A DNA stretch of 5,897 bases from Bacillota bacterium (lineage in GTDB: Bacteria > Bacillota > Clostridia > Peptostreptococcales > Anaerovoracaceae). The translations under genes and the position numbers were made by a program. Below are positions 1 through 5,897 of the stretch, one piece after another. Under the pieces are notes generated by a model, which was not told the DNA's origin, did no database searches, and saw only the letters and a program-made list of their open reading frames with translations. The stretch is from assembly GCA_016286935.1 (NCBI GenBank), contig JAEEUO010000079.1, positions 1 through 5,897 of the forward strand, read 5' to 3'. Positions within the stretch are counted from its first letter, which is position 1; every line of letters begins with the position of its first letter.

Positions 1-945
1 GGCCTTCAGCCGCTCCGTGTTTTCGCCCGAGAGGTTGAGGATATCCTCGGGCCGGTCGATGTATTTCGCGATCAAGAGATCGCGGTAGTGTTCCATCCAG
101 TCGCGCAGGAGCTGGCGGACGTCCTTGCCGTCGTCGAGAACGCGCGAGAGAAGCTTCAGCCCCTCCGCCGTCTCGCCCCTCGTCACGCGGTCGGTCAGTT
201 CGATGAAGACCTCCTCCCCGGACGTTCCGAGCAGGTCGAGGACCTCCTTGCGGGAGATCGACTTATCGCCGCCGGAGAGGCACTGGTCGAGGAGCGAGAG
301 CGCGTCGCGCACCGATCCGTCCGCGTTCGCCGCGATCAGGCCGAGCGCCGCTTCGGAGATCTTGACGCCGAGTTTCGCGCAGATCTTCCGCAGCCCTTCG
401 CGCATCTTCTGTTCGGAAACGCGGCGGAAATCGAGGCGCAGGCACCGCGACAGGATCGTCTGGGGGATGCGCTGGGGCTCCGTCGACGCGAGGATGAAGA
501 CGACGCCCGCGGGAGGCTCCTCCAGCGTCTTCAGGAGCGCGTTGAACGCCTCCGTCGTCAGCATGTGGACTTCGTCGATGATGTAGACCTTGTACGGGCC
601 GACGGCGGGCGGATACTTCACGCTCTCGCGGAGCTCGCGGATGTTGTCGACGCCGTTGTTCGACGCCGCGTCGATCTCGATCACGTCGATGTACGTTCCG
701 GCCGCGATGGACTTGCAGGCCTCGCATTCGCCGCAGGGCCGTTCGCCCTCGCCCGTGCAGTTCAGGCCCTTCGCCAGAAGCCGCGCCGTCGTCGTCTTGC
801 CCGTTCCGCGCGTTCCGCAGAACAGATAGGCGTGGCTGACCGTTCCGGTCGCGAGCTGGTTCCGGAGGATCCGGACGATATGGTCCTGGCCGAGCATCTC
901 GTCGAACGTCTCGGGGCGGAATGTCCTGTAGAGGGCCTGGTGCAT
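1..945 (-). CDS. dnaX: DNA polymerase III subunit gamma/tau, N-terminal part (cut by window edge)
   Basis: This is the ATPase subunit of the bacterial clamp loader, which opens the beta sliding clamp and places it on primed DNA at the replication fork. Reading from the ATG at 945 gives 315 uninterrupted codons to the window edge. Visible AAA+ signatures are Walker A GTRGTGKT at residues 44-51, zinc-module cysteines C63, C71, C74 and C77, Walker B IIDEVHML at 122-129, sensor 1 around ILAST (151-155), the SRC arginine finger R167, and sensor 2 GSVRDAL with R213. Residues from about 222 belong to the collar/oligomerisation domain. The tau C-terminus, and any gamma frameshift site, lie outside the window. 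The start is fixed by AAAGGA five bases upstream and by the conserved beginning MHQALYRTFRP. The gene directly follows the SRP RNA with no terminator between them, so it may share that promoter. Identity is essentially certain from the motif series. Confidence 0.97.
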   Translation of the reverse strand, partial: MHQALYRTFRPETFDEMLGQDHIVRILRNQLATGTVSHAYLFCGTRGTGKTTTARLLAKGLNCTGEGERPCGECEACKSIAAGTYIDVIEIDAASNNGVDNIRELRESVKYPPAVGPYKVYIIDEVHMLTTEAFNALLKTLEEPPAGVVFILASTEPQRIPQTILSRCLRLDFRRVSEQKMREGLRKICAKLGVKISEAALGLIAANADGSVRDALSLLDQCLSGGDKSISRKEVLDLLGTSGEEVFIELTDRVTRGETAEGLKLLSRVLDDGKDVRQLLRDWMEHYRDLLIAKYIDRPEDILNLSGENTERLKA

Positions 946-950
946 CGTGT

Positions 951-956
951 TCCTTT
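951..956 (-). promoter_or_regulatory. Ribosome binding site of dnaX
   Basis: AAAGGA reads on the minus strand five bases before the dnaX ATG at 945. It lies in the short spacer between the SRP RNA and dnaX and supports that start codon. Confidence 0.75.
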
Positions 957-988
957 CGTCGGGCGCAAAGGCCGAAACTTCACAACTA

Positions 989-1107
989 CCCGGTTCAGGG
1001 ACCAGGCTTGTCTGTGGCGCACGGGTCATTCCGCTTAGAGCTGCTTGGTTCCCCACCTGACTCGATTCACGGCGATCCGTCGCACAGGACCCGGTCCCTG
1101 AACCGGG
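989..1107 (-). ncRNA. ffs: Signal recognition particle RNA, small bacterial type (4.5S RNA)
   Basis: This is the RNA of the bacterial signal recognition particle. It binds Ffh and the receptor FtsY and targets ribosomes making membrane proteins to the inner membrane. The two ends form a perfect 15-bp helix (989-1003 with 1093-1107). The diagnostic apical domain is present: GUCAGG, a three-pair stem capped by the GGAA tetraloop (1049-1052), then AGCAG, which are the two sides of the Ffh-binding internal loop. The next helix pairs GAG with CUC before the usual UAAGCGG. The span of about 119 nt leaves no room for an Alu domain, so this is the short form. A near-consensus promoter lies just upstream, and about 10 leader nucleotides would need 5' trimming, as RNase P does in E. 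coli. dnaX follows 43 bases downstream, the order known from B. subtilis scr-dnaX. Mature ends are estimated from the closing helix. Confidence 0.93.
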
Positions 1108-1124
1108 CAGTATTTAACTATGAT

Positions 1125-1154
1125 ATTATACGTTGTTCAATGGGCCGTTGTCAA
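1125..1154 (-). promoter_or_regulatory. Sigma-70/SigA promoter of the SRP RNA (and possibly dnaX)
   Basis: On the minus strand, TTGACA (1154-1149) and TATAAT (1130-1125) both match consensus exactly, separated by 18 bp. The expected start site is about 1118, some 10 bases before the SRP RNA's closing helix. The surrounding sequence is AT-rich compared with the GC-rich neighbours. A perfect-box promoter fits the high constitutive output needed for SRP RNA. Its -35 box begins only 12 bases past the amidohydrolase stop codon. Confidence 0.93.
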
Positions 1155-1165
1155 ACGAAACCGCG

Positions 1166-2836
1166 TTATTCCGCGCCCTCCCGCGTGAAGACGACCTCGC
1201 CGTCGATCATCGTCAGATCGACCTGGACTTTATAGAGATCCGTCTTCGGCATCGCGAGGATGTCGCGGTCGCAGACGATCATATCGGCGAGCTTGCCGAC
1301 CTCGAGCGAACCCTTGATGTCCTCCTCGTAGGAGCCGTACGCGCCGTAGAGCGTCGCGATGCGGATCGCCTCAAGGACGGAGACGCACTGTTTCTGGTTG
1401 CAGACGACGTTGCCGTGGACGCGGTCGATGCGGTTGACGCAGCCGTCGATCGCCTCGAATCCGTACGGGCCGGACGGGGCGTCGGATTGAAGCGACGGCT
1501 TCAGGCCCGCGTCGAGCATCGAGCGGAGCGCGCCGAAGTAGTCGTTGCGCTTGCCGTAGAACCGCTCGTAGTTCACTCCGTTCTTCGCGGGGATGCCGGC
1601 GTTGACGGACGGGCAGATGTTCATCTTCGCCATCCGGTCGATGAGGTCCTGGTCGGTCAGCGTGCAGTGTTCGATGCGGTGGCGGCGCGCCTTGAACGCT
1701 TCCTTGTCCGGATCCTCCGCGAACGCCTTCTCGTAGCCCTTGACCATGTACTCGACCGCGCCGTCGCCGATCGCGTGGGCAGACGCCTGGAGCTCGTGGC
1801 GGTTCAGGAGGCAGATGTAATCGGCGACCTCATCCTCCTCCCACGCCTTCTCGCGGCGCATGTCCGGGTTGTGGTCGTACGGTTCGCGCGTGTAGCACGA
1901 CGGGCCCGCCGAGCCGCCGTCGATCATGAACTTCGACGTTCCGAGGCGGAAGTATTCGTTGCCGAGGCCGGTCAGGAAGCCGAGGGCCATCAGATGGTCG
2001 TTGTCGTCCTTCGAGAACGGCTTGCCGTAGACGCTGTGGAGCGCCATATAGACGCGCGGCTTGAACACGCGCTCGTTGGCGAGCTTCTGCATCGCGTGGT
2101 AGCACGGCTTGTCGAACGCGCCCATGTCGTGGATCGACGTCAGGCCCTTCGCGATCCACTGGTCGTTCGCGATCTCGACGGCGAGGCGCATATCCTTCGG
2201 CGTATACGCGACCTTCGACCAGAGCAGGAAGCTCGTCACGCCGAAGAAGCGGCCGGTCAGCTTTCCGTCCTTGACCTCGACGTCTCCCGGCGGGAACTTC
2301 TTCGCGTCCTCGGCCGTATACACGCCGATCGTGTTGAACGCGAGCGTGTTGTACATCGACATGTGGCCGGAGCCCTCCTGGCACTGGAGCGGGTTATCGG
2401 GCGCCCACGCGTCGAGTTCCTCCAGCGTCGGATCGCGGTTTTCCTTCAGGTTCGGCACCTCGTAGCCCCACATCGAGATCCATTCGCCCGGCTTCTTGAC
2501 CTTCTTCGCTTCGTCGACCCAGTGTTTGATGTCGGCGAGGGAGGCGATGTCCGGCCCGAAGAGGCTGATGATCGGGGAGTCGGCGCGTTTGTTGAGCATG
2601 CCGACGAGGAACGGGTGGATATGAGAGTCGATGATGCCGGGCATCAGCGTACGGCCCTTGAGGTCGTAGACCTTCGTCTTTTCGTCGATGATCTTTTCGA
2701 GATCTTCGTTCGAGCCGACGAAGACGATCTTGTTGCCTTTGATGCCGACGGCTTCCGCGATCGAGTCGTCCGGATCGACGGTGATGACGCTGCCGTTCTT
2801 GAAGGCGATGTCGACGTAGGAGAAATCAAAATTCAT
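1166..2836 (-). CDS. YtcJ-like metal-dependent amidohydrolase (Amidohydro_3 type)
   Basis: A complete 556-aa member of the amidohydrolase superfamily, enzymes that hydrolyse C-N or related bonds with metal held in a TIM barrel. The N-terminal beta-sandwich strand (residues 8-60, IAFKNGSVITV) leads to PGIIDSHIHP with metal-binding H72 and H74. Next come GSGHMS (155-160), matching the GHS-type substrate-loop motif of YtcJ proteins, FMIDGG with K302 and D306 nearby, AHAIGDGA with H354, HRIEH with H390, and SDAP with the barrel-end aspartate D452. The C-terminal sandwich holds the typical LEVGKLADMIV. No signal peptide or membrane segment is visible, so it is probably cytosolic. The ATG at 2836 has AGAGG seven bases upstream. 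Length and motifs are normal for the family, whose characterised relatives include an N-substituted formamide deformylase, but substrates vary widely and cannot be inferred here. It has its own probable promoter and no linked pathway genes in view. Confidence 0.93.
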   Translation of the reverse strand: MNFDFSYVDIAFKNGSVITVDPDDSIAEAVGIKGNKIVFVGSNEDLEKIIDEKTKVYDLKGRTLMPGIIDSHIHPFLVGMLNKRADSPIISLFGPDIASLADIKHWVDEAKKVKKPGEWISMWGYEVPNLKENRDPTLEELDAWAPDNPLQCQEGSGHMSMYNTLAFNTIGVYTAEDAKKFPPGDVEVKDGKLTGRFFGVTSFLLWSKVAYTPKDMRLAVEIANDQWIAKGLTSIHDMGAFDKPCYHAMQKLANERVFKPRVYMALHSVYGKPFSKDDNDHLMALGFLTGLGNEYFRLGTSKFMIDGGSAGPSCYTREPYDHNPDMRREKAWEEDEVADYICLLNRHELQASAHAIGDGAVEYMVKGYEKAFAEDPDKEAFKARRHRIEHCTLTDQDLIDRMAKMNICPSVNAGIPAKNGVNYERFYGKRNDYFGALRSMLDAGLKPSLQSDAPSGPYGFEAIDGCVNRIDRVHGNVVCNQKQCVSVLEAIRIATLYGAYGSYEEDIKGSLEVGKLADMIVCDRDILAMPKTDLYKVQVDLTMIDGEVVFTREGAE

Positions 2837-2843
2837 TTCGGTA

Positions 2844-2848
2844 CCTCT
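2844..2848 (-). promoter_or_regulatory. Ribosome binding site of the amidohydrolase gene
   Basis: AGAGG on the minus strand lies seven bases before the ATG at 2836. It sits immediately after the downstream arm of an A/U-rich inverted repeat in the leader (2849-2855 with 2882-2888), so leader folding could affect its access. Confidence 0.7.
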
Positions 2849-2888
2849 CGTTTTTCGGTGCAGGGGGATACGGATGAAAACAAAAACG
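2849..2888 (-). repeat. A/U-rich inverted repeat in the amidohydrolase mRNA leader
   Basis: In the transcript, CGUUUUU (2888-2882) can pair with AAAAACG (2855-2849) across a 26-nt loop that contains a C-run. Seven pairs, five of them A-U, make a weak stem whose 3' arm abuts the Shine-Dalgarno sequence. It may be a minor translational control element or chance; no known riboswitch class is recognisable in this short leader of about 60 nt. Confidence 0.3.
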
Positions 2889-2901
2889 CTTTTACAGGTT
2901 T

Positions 2902-2930
2902 ATTGTAGCAGATTCGCGGGCGTCTTTCCA
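2902..2930 (-). promoter_or_regulatory. Probable SigA-type promoter of the amidohydrolase gene
   Basis: On the minus strand, TGGAAA (2930-2925) and TACAAT (2907-2902) are separated by 17 bp. The -10 box matches five of six consensus bases and the -35 box four of six. It lies in a local AT-rich stretch after the end of ligA and would give a leader of about 60 nt. A palindrome (2917-2948) covers the -35 region. This suggests the amidohydrolase is transcribed separately from pcrA-ligA, though read-through from ligA is not excluded. Confidence 0.6.
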
Positions 2931-2948
2931 CGGAGAATTGTACGCCCG
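2917..2948. repeat. Inverted repeat spanning the -35 region upstream of the amidohydrolase
   Basis: CGGGCGT (2917-2923) and ACGCCCG (2942-2948) are exact reverse complements separated by 18 bp, lying between the ligA stop codon and the amidohydrolase -10 box. The spacing and position would suit a repressor operator. A ligA terminator is less likely because no U-run follows the second arm in the transcribed direction. GC-rich seven-base repeats can occur by chance in this sequence. Confidence 0.4.
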
Positions 2949-2970
2949 GCGGCCGATAAAGAACGGACCG

Positions 2971-5897
<2,927 letters not shown>

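Noticed and set aside
946..988. Intrinsic terminator after the SRP RNA
   Set aside because: Apart from the RNA's own closing helix there is no GC-rich hairpin followed by a U-run in this gap.
88..1038. 316-codon open frame on the plus strand opposite dnaX and crossing the SRP RNA
   Set aside because: It is antisense to clear DnaX motifs and runs through the structured SRP RNA gene; the composition is shadow-like.
1133..2908. 591-codon open frame on the plus strand opposite the amidohydrolase
   Set aside because: It is the antisense shadow of a gene with strong G/C-ending codons. The protein is an R/V/D/L/A-rich string without family motifs, while the opposite strand has all amidohydrolase signatures.
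2837..2970. Intrinsic terminator for ligA or a riboswitch before the amidohydrolase
   Set aside because: The U-rich stretch in the minus-strand transcript near 2878-2886 is not preceded by a stable hairpin, and no conserved riboswitch core is recognisable.

Overview
The window is GC-rich bacterial chromosome. Every supported gene lies on the minus strand, so the transcription order is the reverse of the coordinates: pcrA (3' part) -> ligA -> a metal-dependent amidohydrolase -> small SRP RNA (ffs) -> dnaX (5' part). Two features suggest a Bacillota (Firmicutes)-type genome with high GC: pcrA sits directly before ligA, and an SRP RNA gene sits directly before dnaX, both as in Bacillus subtilis. 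The promoters also match a sigma-70/SigA consensus. The SRP RNA is the short form (about 120 nt, no Alu domain), unlike the long form of most Bacilli. This points away from Bacilli and toward a clostridia-like or other lineage, but no finer placement is supportable.

Layout. Positions 5073-5897 hold the C-terminal 274 codons of the PcrA helicase (motifs V and VI, then the C-terminal Tudor-like domain). After a 59-nt gap with a strong Shine-Dalgarno sequence comes a complete NAD+-dependent DNA ligase, LigA (2971-5013, 680 aa). A 134-bp gap contains a probable promoter overlapping a small palindrome, followed by a complete 556-aa YtcJ-like amidohydrolase (1166-2836). Twelve bases beyond its stop codon begins a near-consensus promoter (TTGACA, 18 bp, TATAAT) that drives the SRP RNA (about 989-1107). 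Forty-three bases after the RNA's closing helix is the ATG of dnaX, whose N-terminal 315 codons run to the window edge.

Functionally this is mostly housekeeping: helicase and ligase for DNA repair and replication, the clamp-loader ATPase, and the RNA of the protein-targeting particle. The amidohydrolase is the one accessory gene; its substrate cannot be read from sequence. I found no convincing previously undescribed system. The points most worth a second look are the terminator-less ffs-dnaX arrangement, the re-paired apical stem of the SRP RNA, and the amidohydrolase lying between two conserved housekeeping blocks with its own promoter and leader.
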